Shown here: positions 11,234 through 18,709 of the stretch, in pieces
Numbering within the stretch: the first letter of the stretch is position 1
Layout: each line of letters opens with the position of its first letter
Assembly: GCA_005882295.1 (NCBI GenBank)
Contig: VBAI01000183.1
Location: 1 to 43,906, forward strand
Length of the DNA: 43,906 bases
Reading direction: 5' to 3'
From: Candidatus Segetimicrobium genomatis
GTDB lineage: Bacteria > Sysuimicrobiota > Sysuimicrobiia > Sysuimicrobiales > Kaftiobacteriaceae
The notes under the pieces: model-generated
The model's database searches: none
The model's input: the letters and a program-made list of their open reading frames with translations, nothing else
Told to the model about the DNA's origin: nothing
Made by a program: the position numbers and the translations under genes

Positions 11234-12691
11234 ATGCCCGGCGCGGACACGCCGCATAGGATGTGGGGCGGCCGATTCCGGCAGGCGCCTGACGCCGGCC
11301 TGCTGGAGTTTATCTCGTCCTTCGCCACGGATCACCGGCTCCTGCGCTGGGACATCGTCGCCAGCATCGCACACGTGCAGATGCTTGGCGCCGCCGGGAT
11401 CATTCCGGCCTCTGATGCCGCGGCCATCGCCGACGGACTGCGCGGCATCCTGGCCGACACCCGTGCCGGCCGTGTACGCGTCGAGGGACCCTACGAAGAC
11501 GTGCATTCGTTCATCGAAGCGATCCTGTACCAGCGCATCGGGCCGGTCGCGGGCCGGATGCACACCGCTCGGAGCCGGAACGACCAGGTGGCGACGGCCT
11601 TTCGCCTCTACGTAAAAGAAGCCATCATCCGCCTGGTCACCCACACGGTCGATCTCATGGACGAGACGGTCCGCCGGGCTGCGGGCGCCGTGGAGATCAT
11701 CCTGCCCGGCTTTACCCACCTGCAGCATGCGCAGCCGGTCAGGTTAGCCCACCATCTGCTGGCCTACGTCTGGATGCTCAACCGCGATGTCGACCGCCTG
11801 ATGGACTGCTACCGGCGGAGCAACGTCTTGCCGCTGGGGTCGGGCGCCGTGGCCGGAGTCTCGTATCCGGTCGATCGGCAGCGCGTGGCCGCCGCGCTGG
11901 GGTTTGCGCGGATCAGCGAGAACAGCATCGACGCGACCGGCGACCGCGATTTCGCCGTCGAAGTTGTCGCCGGCGCGGCGCTGCTGATGGTGCACCTCTC
12001 ACGCTGGAGCGAGGAACTGGTCCTGTGGGCCAGCGACGAATTCGGGTTCATCGCTCTGGCGGACGCCGTGACCACCGGGAGCAGCCTGATGCCCCAGAAG
12101 AAGAATCCGGATCCTGTGGAACTCATCCGCGGCCGCGCCGGGCGCGCGATCGGCGCGGTGGCCGCGTTGCTGACGACACTGAAGGGACTGCCGGCCGGGT
12201 ACCAGCGGGACCTGCAGGAGGACAAGGAGATCGTCTTCGACTCGCTGGATCTCGTCACGGCGGCCGTACGCGCGATGCAGAGGTTTCTCACCGGCGTCGA
12301 GTTCTCGGCCACACGGATGGAGGACGCGACCCGCCGCGGCCTGCTGACCGCCACCGAGGTCGCCGACTACCTGGCCCGCAAAGGGATGCCGTTCCGCGAG
12401 GCACACCAGGCCGCCGGGCGCGTCGTGCAGGAAGCGCTGGCCCGCGGGATGCCGCTGTGGGAGTTGCCCCTGGAGGTGTACGCAGGCATCACACCGCTGT
12501 TTGAGCGCGACATCCTGGAGGCCGTCCAACTCGCCGCCGCAGTGGAATCCAAGCGCGCGCCCGGAGGGACGGCCAAGGCGGCCGTGGAAGGCCAGCTCGA
12601 TAGCGCGCGGCTGCAACTGGAGACGCTGCGGGCGTGGGTGCGAGACGCCGACGGCCGGATGGCGGACGTTGCGGCGCTGGCAGAACGATGA
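11234..12691 (+). CDS. argH: Argininosuccinate lyase
   Basis: Splits argininosuccinate into arginine and fumarate. 485 residues, slightly longer than the usual 460. Fumarase/aspartase superfamily signature GSSLMPQKKNPDPVE with the catalytic Ser at about residue 283 or 284. MWGGRFRQ near the start and HTARSRNDQ are diagnostic for ASL. ATG 11234 is 19 bases after argG. The stop overlaps the argR start as ATGA. Confidence 0.95.
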   Translation: MPGADTPHRMWGGRFRQAPDAGLLEFISSFATDHRLLRWDIVASIAHVQMLGAAGIIPASDAAAIADGLRGILADTRAGRVRVEGPYEDVHSFIEAILYQRIGPVAGRMHTARSRNDQVATAFRLYVKEAIIRLVTHTVDLMDETVRRAAGAVEIILPGFTHLQHAQPVRLAHHLLAYVWMLNRDVDRLMDCYRRSNVLPLGSGAVAGVSYPVDRQRVAAALGFARISENSIDATGDRDFAVEVVAGAALLMVHLSRWSEELVLWASDEFGFIALADAVTTGSSLMPQKKNPDPVELIRGRAGRAIGAVAALLTTLKGLPAGYQRDLQEDKEIVFDSLDLVTAAVRAMQRFLTGVEFSATRMEDATRRGLLTATEVADYLARKGMPFREAHQAAGRVVQEALARGMPLWELPLEVYAGITPLFERDILEAVQLAAAVESKRAPGGTAKAAVEGQLDSARLQLETLRAWVRDADGRMADVAALAER

Positions 12692-13164
12692 CTCCCCGAA
12701 ACGACACTGCCGATCGCACGCGCAGGATCCGAGACATTATCACAGGCCGGGCGGTGCAGACACAGGCCGACCTAGTTGTAGCGCTGCGGCAGCAGCGTGT
12801 TCACGTCACCCAGGCCACGATCAGCCGCGATATCAAGCGGCTGGGCCTCGTGAAAGTGCCGGCGGCGGATGGCCGGTACCGGTACGTGTTGCCGGGCGCC
12901 GCCCGGGAGCCCACCCCAGAGGCGGCCACACGCCTTCGCAGCGTCTTTGAGGAATTTGCCCTCTCTGTCGAGAGAGGGTCGGACCTCGTGCTGGTGAAGA
13001 CGGTGGCCGGCGGAGCCTCGCCAGTGGCAGAGGCGATCGACGATGTGCGCTGGCCGGAGGTAGCCGGCACGGTCGCCGGTGAGAACACGATCATCGTGGT
13101 GCCCCGGTCTCGCTCCGCTATCCGGACGGTTCTGCGGCGGCTCCATGATGTGCTTCCGCGCTAA
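12688..13164 (+). CDS. argR: Arginine repressor ArgR
   Basis: Hexameric, arginine-sensing repressor of the arg genes. 158 residues. N-terminal winged helix with the recognition segment THATISRDIKR-like VTQATISRDIKRLGLVKVP; C-terminal oligomerisation/arginine domain with GTVAGENT about residues 127-134. In E. coli, Bacillus and mycobacterial ArgR this loop is G-D-D-T, and the two Asp contact arginine; here they are Glu132 and Asn133. ATG 12688 overlaps the argH stop (ATGA); the upstream in-frame GTG would add a stretch internal to argH. A matching operator is found before argC. Confidence 0.93.
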   Translation: MTPRNDTADRTRRIRDIITGRAVQTQADLVVALRQQRVHVTQATISRDIKRLGLVKVPAADGRYRYVLPGAAREPTPEAATRLRSVFEEFALSVERGSDLVLVKTVAGGASPVAEAIDDVRWPEVAGTVAGENTIIVVPRSRSAIRTVLRRLHDVLPR

Positions 13165-13186
13165 GGCGTCCTCCACGGCCATCGTC

Positions 13187-13213
13187 GTTTCCCGCTCCTG
13201 CTTCCCGTTTCCC
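13187..13213. repeat. Single-arm word repeat, period 7 (argR-pgpH)
   Basis: GTTTCCC at 13187, a shortened GCTCCT at 13194, GCTTCCC at 13200 and GTTTCCC at 13207. These are the same words as the right arm of the hpf hairpin at 35813. No partner arm is seen. Confidence 0.6.
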
Positions 13214-13227
13214 GCCGTGGGTTCCGC

Positions 13228-13233
13228 TATAAT
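13228..13233 (+). promoter_or_regulatory. -10 element of pgpH, leaderless type
   Basis: TATAAT lies 8 bases before the pgpH ATG, so transcription should begin within a base or two of the start codon. No Shine-Dalgarno and no clear -35 are visible. Confidence 0.6.
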
Positions 13234-13241
13234 AGTGGGCG

Positions 13242-15332
13242 ATGTGGCCCCGCCTGCGACGTCCGTGGACCATTGCGCTTGCGCCGTCACGAAAGGTGGC
13301 CATCGGGGCCGCCACCTGTGTCGCTCTCACCCTGGTCACCGGCGCGCAGTACCTTCCCGCTAGGCTACAACTTCGCGAAGGCTGGGTCAGCCCCAGGGAC
13401 GTCACCGCGTCGCGCACCGTTGAGTTCGTCGACCGCGCCCGAACCGAGGCCCTACGCCGAGCCGCGGCCGAGAGCATCCAGCCGGTGTATCGCCGGTCGG
13501 CTGGAGAGATTACCCACGCGCAAGACGTCATTGCCCAGACCGTGGCGGCGGTGGAGCGGGCGCGCCGGGGGGGCGGCCTTTCCTACACCGAGCGCCGCGT
13601 GCTGCTCAGCCGCGAATCGCCAATTCCTCTCGATGATCCTGCCGCCCTTGCGGCGTTGACGGTTGATGCCGCTGCCCTGGCCCTGGCCCGCACGACCGCC
13701 GAGCGGGTGGTGACGGCCAGCATGGACGCCGGGATCAAACCCGAGGAGCTCCCGCGGGCCCAGATGCAGGCGCGGGTCGCCATCCGCGCGCTCCAGCTTT
13801 CCGGCCGGACGATGACGCTGGCGAGCGCGCTTGTGCAGGGGGCGCTGGGACCCAACATCACGATCGATGTGGCTGAAACCCAGCGGCTCCAGCAGCGAGC
13901 GGCGGAGAGCGTTGAACCCGTGACCACTCGCATCCTGCGGGGTGAGATCGTCGTGCGCCGCGGGGAGGTGGTCACCGAAGCCCACATGCAGAAGCTCGCC
14001 GCGCTGGGTCTGGTGCGCGCCCCATTCTCGTGGCAGCGCCCGCTTGGTGTGGCCCTCATTGTGGTACTGGTTGTGGCGATGAGCTTTGCGTATATGCGCC
14101 AGTACCACCCGGACATCTGGGCGGAGGACCGCCTGCTCCTGGTGTGGAGTCTTGCCGTAGTCCTCACCGTGGGGCTGGCCAGGGCGCTGGTGGCTCAGGT
14201 CAATCCGTACGCGATCCCGCTGGCCGCCGGCGCCGTGTTGATCGCCGTGCTGCTGCGGCCCCGGCTGGCATTATACACAGCAGCGGTGATCAGCATGCTG
14301 GTGGCCACCGTCGTAGGCGCCGACATCCGGCTCGGGCTGGTCACGTTTATCGGATCGTCCGTCGGGGTGTACGCGATCAAGCGCATCGTCCACCGCACCG
14401 ACCTGATGCTGGCCGGGGCGTGGGTGGGCGGCGCGAACGCGGTCTGCGTCCTGGCCCTCAACCTCATGGATCAACTGCCGTGGTATCCGGACATCGCCAC
14501 CGACGCGATCTATGGGTCAGCGAACGGGGTCATCGTCGGGGTCATTGCCATCGGCACGCTGCCGTACCTGGAGCAACTCTTTGGGTTGGTGACGCCGATC
14601 AAATTGCTGGAACTCAGCAACCCCAGCCACCCGCTCTTACGGCGGATGCAGGTGGAGGCCGCGGGCACGTACCATCACAGTCTGATCGTCGCCAACCTCG
14701 CCGAGGCGGCCGCTGACGCCATTGGCGCCGACAGCCTGCTCGTGCGCGTGGGGGCTTATTACCATGATGTGGGGAAACTCCGCCGGCCGGTGTTCTTCGT
14801 TGAAAATCAGGCCGGGGTCGAGAATCCTCACGAGAAAATGGCACCCAGTCTCTCCGCCCTGACGCTGCTCTCGCATGTGCGCGATGGGCTCGAGCTGGCG
14901 CGGGAGTATGGACTGCCCTCCGCAGTGGCCGATTTCATCCCGCAGCATCATGGGACTAATCTCATCACGTACTTCTATCACCAGGCGCTGCAGCGCGGAG
15001 ACGCCGTCAGCGAAGAGGGCTTTCGATACGAGGGGCCAAAGCCGCAGAGCCGGGAGGCCGCGGTCGTGATGCTCGCTGATGCCGTTGAAGGAGCCACCCG
15101 CGCGCTCCCGAAGCCGACGCCCGACCGCATCGAACAAACCGCCCGGCGGATCATCCGCGACAAGCTCGACGATGGCCAGCTGAATGAATCCAACCTGAGT
15201 TTTCGTGACCTGGACGTCATCGCCCGGACGTTCTCCCGCCTGCTGGCAACGATGTTCCATCCGCGGATCGAATACCCCGAGCTGGAGCGCGACCTCCGGG
15301 CCGGGCAACGCGACCGTGCTCCCGTGCGGTGA
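13242..15332 (+). CDS. pgpH: 7TM-HD family membrane phosphohydrolase (PgpH-type c-di-AMP phosphodiesterase)
   Basis: Membrane HD-domain protein; characterised PgpH members hydrolyse cyclic di-AMP. 696 residues. Order: one N-terminal membrane segment (about 18-40), a large extracytoplasmic 7TMR-HDED domain (about 45-260), a bundle of hydrophobic helices (about 265-470), then a cytoplasmic HD domain with TYHHSLIVANLAEAAA and the catalytic H508-D509 in YYHDVGKL, and PQHHG downstream. Metal ligands look intact, so it should be active. It sits in the conserved pgpH-ybeY-dgkA order; phoH, often upstream, is absent. Confidence 0.92.
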   Translation: MWPRLRRPWTIALAPSRKVAIGAATCVALTLVTGAQYLPARLQLREGWVSPRDVTASRTVEFVDRARTEALRRAAAESIQPVYRRSAGEITHAQDVIAQTVAAVERARRGGGLSYTERRVLLSRESPIPLDDPAALAALTVDAAALALARTTAERVVTASMDAGIKPEELPRAQMQARVAIRALQLSGRTMTLASALVQGALGPNITIDVAETQRLQQRAAESVEPVTTRILRGEIVVRRGEVVTEAHMQKLAALGLVRAPFSWQRPLGVALIVVLVVAMSFAYMRQYHPDIWAEDRLLLVWSLAVVLTVGLARALVAQVNPYAIPLAAGAVLIAVLLRPRLALYTAAVISMLVATVVGADIRLGLVTFIGSSVGVYAIKRIVHRTDLMLAGAWVGGANAVCVLALNLMDQLPWYPDIATDAIYGSANGVIVGVIAIGTLPYLEQLFGLVTPIKLLELSNPSHPLLRRMQVEAAGTYHHSLIVANLAEAAADAIGADSLLVRVGAYYHDVGKLRRPVFFVENQAGVENPHEKMAPSLSALTLLSHVRDGLELAREYGLPSAVADFIPQHHGTNLITYFYHQALQRGDAVSEEGFRYEGPKPQSREAAVVMLADAVEGATRALPKPTPDRIEQTARRIIRDKLDDGQLNESNLSFRDLDVIARTFSRLLATMFHPRIEYPELERDLRAGQRDRAPVR

Positions 15333-15339
15333 CTGCCCG

Positions 15340-15834
15340 ATGCAGGTGTCGGTGGCCCTTTATGTGCGCCGGCCAGGGATCACCGTCCCGCGGCTGCGGC
15401 ACGTCGTTAGGCATGTGCTCCGACGGCAGCGGTGCGCTCCCGACACCGAGGTGGCGCTCGCCCTAGTGTCCGATGCGACCGTCCGGAGACTCAACCGACA
15501 GTTTCTTGGTATCGACCGGCCCACCGATGTCCTGTCTTTTCCGGCGACCCGTGCGCGCGCCCGCGTGGTCAGGAGACGGATCCAGGATCCTGGATCCAAG
15601 ATCCTGGATCGAGAGGTGCGGGGCTATCTGGGCGACGTGGTGATCTCCGTGGATCGCGCCCGCGTGCAGGCCCGCGCCGTCGGCCATCCCCTGCGCACGG
15701 AGATCGCGCTGCTGGCAGTGCACGGGCTCCTGCACCTGCTGGGTTACGACGACCGGCGGCGGACAGACGCCGTCCACATGAGCCGTCGGCAACGCGTCCT
15801 GGCGGCAGAGGCCGGGTTCGAGGTGGCAGGATGA
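15340..15834 (+). CDS. ybeY: Endoribonuclease YbeY with an internal word-repeat insertion
   Basis: Metal-dependent RNase for 16S rRNA 3'-end maturation and ribosome quality control. 164 residues. DRPTDVLSFP and LGDVVIS are family motifs. The zinc site reads HGLLHLLGYDD: His128 and His132 are present, but the third ligand, normally His of GYDH, is Asp138. Between LSFP and LGD there is an extra stretch (RIQDPGSKILDRE) encoded by five tandem 7-base units. ATG 15340 is 7 bases after pgpH; the stop overlaps dgkA as ATGA. Confidence 0.9.
   Translation: MQVSVALYVRRPGITVPRLRHVVRHVLRRQRCAPDTEVALALVSDATVRRLNRQFLGIDRPTDVLSFPATRARARVVRRRIQDPGSKILDREVRGYLGDVVISVDRARVQARAVGHPLRTEIALLAVHGLLHLLGYDDRRRTDAVHMSRRQRVLAAEAGFEVAG
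15578..15612. repeat. Five tandem 7-base units inside ybeY
   Basis: Units of the type GGATCCA or GGATCCT start at 15578, 15585, 15592, 15599 and 15606. The core GGATCC is itself a palindrome, so the array is both tandem and self-complementary. Because 7 is not a multiple of 3 it reads through all three frames without a stop. It falls in a family-variable loop. Confidence 0.85.
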
Positions 15835-16319
15835 CTCGGGCGGGATCGCGCCAGGCGTTGCGGCAGGCGCTGGCGTTCGCCCTTGAAGGCCTTCGCTACG
15901 CCGCGCGCACGCAGCGGGCATTCCGCATCCAGCTGGTGATCACCGCGGTCGTCGGTGTCATACTCCTAGGGCTGAGAATGCCCGCGCTGGAGTCCGCCGT
16001 GACCGTGCTGTCCATTCTGGTGGTGCTGGTCGTGGAACTGATCAATACCGGTGTGGAAGTGGTGGTGGATTTGCTGGTCGAGCGCAACCACCACGCGCTG
16101 GCGAAGGTGGCCAAAGATGTCGCCGCGGCGGCAGTTGTCGTCGCGGCGGCTGGGGCAGCGGTTGTCGGCCTCCTCATCTTGGGTCCGCCGCTTGGATCGG
16201 CGTTGGGTCTCGGCGCCGGCACCGCGGCCCGCTGGTCGCGTATCGGCGCGGTGGTAGCCCTGCTGGCCGGTGCGGGAGCCCTTCTCTGGATCGGAGCGCG
16301 AGGGCGCTCATCCTCTTGA
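15831..16319 (+). CDS. dgkA: Diacylglycerol/undecaprenol kinase (Gram-positive DgkA type)
   Basis: Small integral membrane kinase, in Gram-positives phosphorylating undecaprenol to the lipid carrier of wall synthesis. 162 residues. The signature VVELINTGVEVVVDL is followed by HHALAKVAKDVAAAA, matching the DAGK active site (E..N....E..D and K-D). Three core membrane helices are followed by one extra hydrophobic segment near the C-terminus (about 135-155). Start ATG 15831 overlaps the ybeY stop. Confidence 0.88.
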   Translation: MTRAGSRQALRQALAFALEGLRYAARTQRAFRIQLVITAVVGVILLGLRMPALESAVTVLSILVVLVVELINTGVEVVVDLLVERNHHALAKVAKDVAAAAVVVAAAGAAVVGLLILGPPLGSALGLGAGTAARWSRIGAVVALLAGAGALLWIGARGRSSS

Positions 16320-16335
16320 ACGCGTGAGAGCGCTG

Positions 16336-16363
16336 CTGGCGCCAGACCAGCCCCTCAGCTGAG
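16336..16363. repeat. Two 10-base perfect palindromes after dgkA
   Basis: CTGGCGCCAG at 16336-16345 and CTCAGCTGAG at 16354-16363. Function unknown; there is no T-tract, so not an obvious terminator. They may be chance in GC-rich sequence. Confidence 0.3.
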
Positions 16364-16376
16364 ACGTAGACTCTGA

Positions 16377-16425
16377 CCCCCTCACCCTTTGTCCCTCTCC
16401 CTCCTGGGAGAGGGGAATGAGGATG
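16377..16425 (-). repeat. CCCTCACCC/GGGAGAGGGG palindromic element, copy 1
   Basis: Imperfect palindrome of about 48 bases: CCCTCACCC then CCCTCTCCC, a short turn, and GGGAGAGGGG. It lies in the gap before aapJ and is the inverse orientation of copies 2 and 3 before aapQ and aapM. Very similar palindromes are common dispersed REP-like repeats in many proteobacterial genomes (recalled, not searched). Confidence 0.8.
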
Positions 16426-16464
16426 GGCGCTGCCGCGCCCCCCTTACAGAGGAGCCCGTCCGGA

Positions 16465-16500
16465 AACGTCGTAACTTCTCAACGTCCCGCAGCGTTGAAA
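16465..16500. repeat. Degenerate period-8 word array before aapJ
   Basis: AAC at 16465, 16473 and 16481 (AACGTC twice), followed by GCGTTGAA as a single reverse-complement unit. Probably a short or decayed word-repeat hairpin. The rest of the 220-base dgkA-aapJ gap shows no recognisable promoter. Confidence 0.4.
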
Positions 16501-16539
16501 CGCAATACCCAGAAGGCTCATGCTCCCAGGGGGGTGGGG

Positions 16540-17553
16540 ATGTTGCGTAAAGCCGTCGCCTACGCGCTGACGGTTGCGCTGACTGTGGCCACCGTGTCAT
16601 ACGCGGTGCTGGCGCAGCCGCGCAGCCGCGTGGATACCGTGCGCGCGCGTGGAAAGCTGGTCTGCGGCGTCTCCGGTACGACGCCGGGCTTCTCCTTTCC
16701 GGATCCCGTGTCCGGCCGGTTGGTCGGGTTCGACGCCGACTTCTGCTGGGCCGTAGCCTCATTTCTCGACGTGCCCGACGTGGAATTCGTCAACCTGACG
16801 TCGGCCAGCCGCATTCCCGCCGTGGTCTCCGGCTCCGTGGATGTGGTCTTCCGCACCACGACGCAGACCATCAGCCGCGATGACCAGGTCGACTTCGGGC
16901 CGGTCACGTTCTATGACGGCCAGCGCCTCATGGTCCGTGCAGACTCACGGATCAGCGGATTAGATGATCTCAACGGCGCGCGTATTTGCGTCTTCACCGG
17001 AACAACGAGCGAACGAAACATCACAGATCAGATGCGCCTGCGCAACTTCCGGTTTCAGCAGATCACGTTTGCCGAAGCCAAGCAGGCGTTTGATGGATTG
17101 GCTGCGGGCCGGTGCGATGTTTTCACCACCGACGCCAGCCAGCTCACCGCGTTCCGGGCCACGGCCCCCAACCCGGCGGACTTCAAGATCGTCGGCCGCG
17201 AGTTCAGCGACGAGCCACTGGCGCCAATGTTCCAGGAGAACGACTCCAAGTGGGCGGACGTGGTGGCCTACACGGTGTGGGGGATGATTCTGGCCGAGGA
17301 GTTGGGCATCACCCAGGCGGTGGTCCGAGATCCCGCGCAGCTGGCCGAGGCGACGGCCAAGGACCCCAACGCGAAGAATCTCATGGAGCTGAAGGGCGGC
17401 GCCATCCAGCGCGTGCTTCGGCTGGTCGGCAACTACGGCGAGGTCTATGACCGATACTTCGGGCCGCGCCAGAAGACGGCTATCAGCCGCCCGGGGACGC
17501 GGAATGACCTGGCGAAGCGAGGGGGAGCCCAGACCAGCCGGCCATTCAGGTGA
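16540..17553 (+). CDS. aapJ: Amino-acid ABC transporter substrate-binding protein (AapJ-like)
   Basis: Secreted binding protein of a general L-amino-acid importer. 337 residues. Signal peptide at 1-25 (LRK then a hydrophobic run ending VLAQP). The mature chain starts DTVRARGKLVCGVSGTTPGFSF and contains GRLVGFDADFC and WADVVAYTVWGM, as in the AapJ/BztA subfamily. ATG 16540 is chosen for the G-rich AGGGGGGTGGGG upstream and for the signal peptide. First gene of aapJQMP; no LPxTG or lipobox was seen. Confidence 0.88.
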   Translation: MLRKAVAYALTVALTVATVSYAVLAQPRSRVDTVRARGKLVCGVSGTTPGFSFPDPVSGRLVGFDADFCWAVASFLDVPDVEFVNLTSASRIPAVVSGSVDVVFRTTTQTISRDDQVDFGPVTFYDGQRLMVRADSRISGLDDLNGARICVFTGTTSERNITDQMRLRNFRFQQITFAEAKQAFDGLAAGRCDVFTTDASQLTAFRATAPNPADFKIVGREFSDEPLAPMFQENDSKWADVVAYTVWGMILAEELGITQAVVRDPAQLAEATAKDPNAKNLMELKGGAIQRVLRLVGNYGEVYDRYFGPRQKTAISRPGTRNDLAKRGGAQTSRPFR

Positions 17554-17565
17554 GGTCGCGGAGCG

Positions 17566-17614
17566 ACCAACCTCATTCCCCTCTCCCGGAGGGAGAGGGA
17601 TAAACGGTGAGGGG
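17566..17614 (+). repeat. Palindromic element copy 2, carrying the aapQ SD and start
   Basis: CCCCTCTCCC and GGAGGGAGAGGG form the stem, followed by ATAAACGGTGAGGGG. The GGAGGGAGAGG arm serves as Shine-Dalgarno and the GTG at 17607 within the element, 7 bases on, is the aapQ start. Confidence 0.82.
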
Positions 17615-18632
17615 AATAGGGTCGGATATCTTGCGGACCAGGTCTCCGTTCTGGCGGGATGCCCGCGCGCTGGCCGTCCTCGCGCAAGTCCTCGTGGTCG
17701 TCATCGTGGCCCTCGCCCTGGCGGGGGCCATGGCCACGTTACGGCGAAGCTTTATCCGCCAGAACATCCACCTGGATTGGAGCGTGCTGCGCCAGCCGGC
17801 GGGATTCGATCTCAGCGCGCTGCAGTGGACGGTGGACCTTGATACCCTGCGCATCAAGCGGTACGAGCCCACCGACAGCAACGCCGAGGCGATCATCGCC
17901 GGCCTGATCAACACCATTCAGGTCGCGGTCATGGGAATCGTCCTGGCGACACTCCTCGGCGTGGTGGCCGGCGTGGCCAGGCTCTCGCAGAACTGGCTTG
18001 TCGGCAGGATGGCGCTGGGCTACGTCGAGGCGCTCCGCAACACCCCGCTGCTCGTGCAACTGTTCTTCTGGTATTTCGGCATCTTTCTGCAGCTGCCGGA
18101 TGGATCGTCCAGCCACCCGCCGTTGCGACTGCTGGGGAGCCTGGTGACCCTCACCAACTCCGGCCTCGCGGTCGGTGGGACGCGTGTTGAGCGCTTCGGG
18201 CGCCTGGTGGCCGAGGGCGGGTACCAGCTGACCCCGGAGCTGGCCGCGCTCGTGATCGGGCTGGCCGTCTACACCTCCGCCTTCATTGCGGAGATCGTGC
18301 GTGGGGGGATCCAGACGGTGTCCCGCGGGCAGATGGAAGCTGCGCGCAGCCTGGGTCTCACGTATCGGCAGGGGCTAAGGCTCATTGTGCTGCCACAGGC
18401 GTTTCGCATCATCATCCCCCCATTGGGCAACCAGTTTCTCAACCTGACCAAGAACAGCAGCCTGGCGCTGGGGATTGGCTACGCTGAGCTGCTGACGGCG
18501 GCCAACACCGTGAGCAGCCAGTCGTTCCGCTCGCTGGAGGCGTTCACCGTCGTCACCGTCGCCTACTTGATGGTATCGCTCGTGATTTCCGCTGGGCTGA
18601 ACCTGATCCGCCGGCGCCTGGCCACATCGTGA
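17607..18632 (+). CDS. aapQ: Amino-acid ABC transporter permease (AapQ-like)
   Basis: First membrane subunit of the importer. 341 residues. One N-terminal hydrophobic segment (about 20-45), a periplasmic loop, and a BPD_transp_1 permease domain. NTIQVAVMGIVLATLLGVVAG and YVEALRNTPLLVQLFFWYFG are conserved; the EAA loop reads QMEAARSLGLTYRQGLRLIVLPQA and contacts the ATPase. The GTG start and its ribosome-binding site come from a palindromic repeat. Partner of aapM. Confidence 0.9.
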   Translation: MRGIGSDILRTRSPFWRDARALAVLAQVLVVVIVALALAGAMATLRRSFIRQNIHLDWSVLRQPAGFDLSALQWTVDLDTLRIKRYEPTDSNAEAIIAGLINTIQVAVMGIVLATLLGVVAGVARLSQNWLVGRMALGYVEALRNTPLLVQLFFWYFGIFLQLPDGSSSHPPLRLLGSLVTLTNSGLAVGGTRVERFGRLVAEGGYQLTPELAALVIGLAVYTSAFIAEIVRGGIQTVSRGQMEAARSLGLTYRQGLRLIVLPQAFRIIIPPLGNQFLNLTKNSSLALGIGYAELLTAANTVSSQSFRSLEAFTVVTVAYLMVSLVISAGLNLIRRRLATS

Positions 18633-18659
18633 TGGGGAACACGAGAGGGTGCGGCAGCA

Positions 18660-18709
18660 CCCAACCTTGTTCCCCTCTCCCTGGAGGGAGAGGGATAAAG
18701 GGTGAGGGA
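18660..18709 (+). repeat. Palindromic element copy 3, carrying the aapM SD and start
   Basis: Same orientation and layout as copy 2: TCCCCTCTCCC, then GGAGGGAGAGGG, then ATAAAGGGTGAGGG. The GTG at 18702 is 7 bases after the purine arm, the same spacing as at aapQ. Confidence 0.82.
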
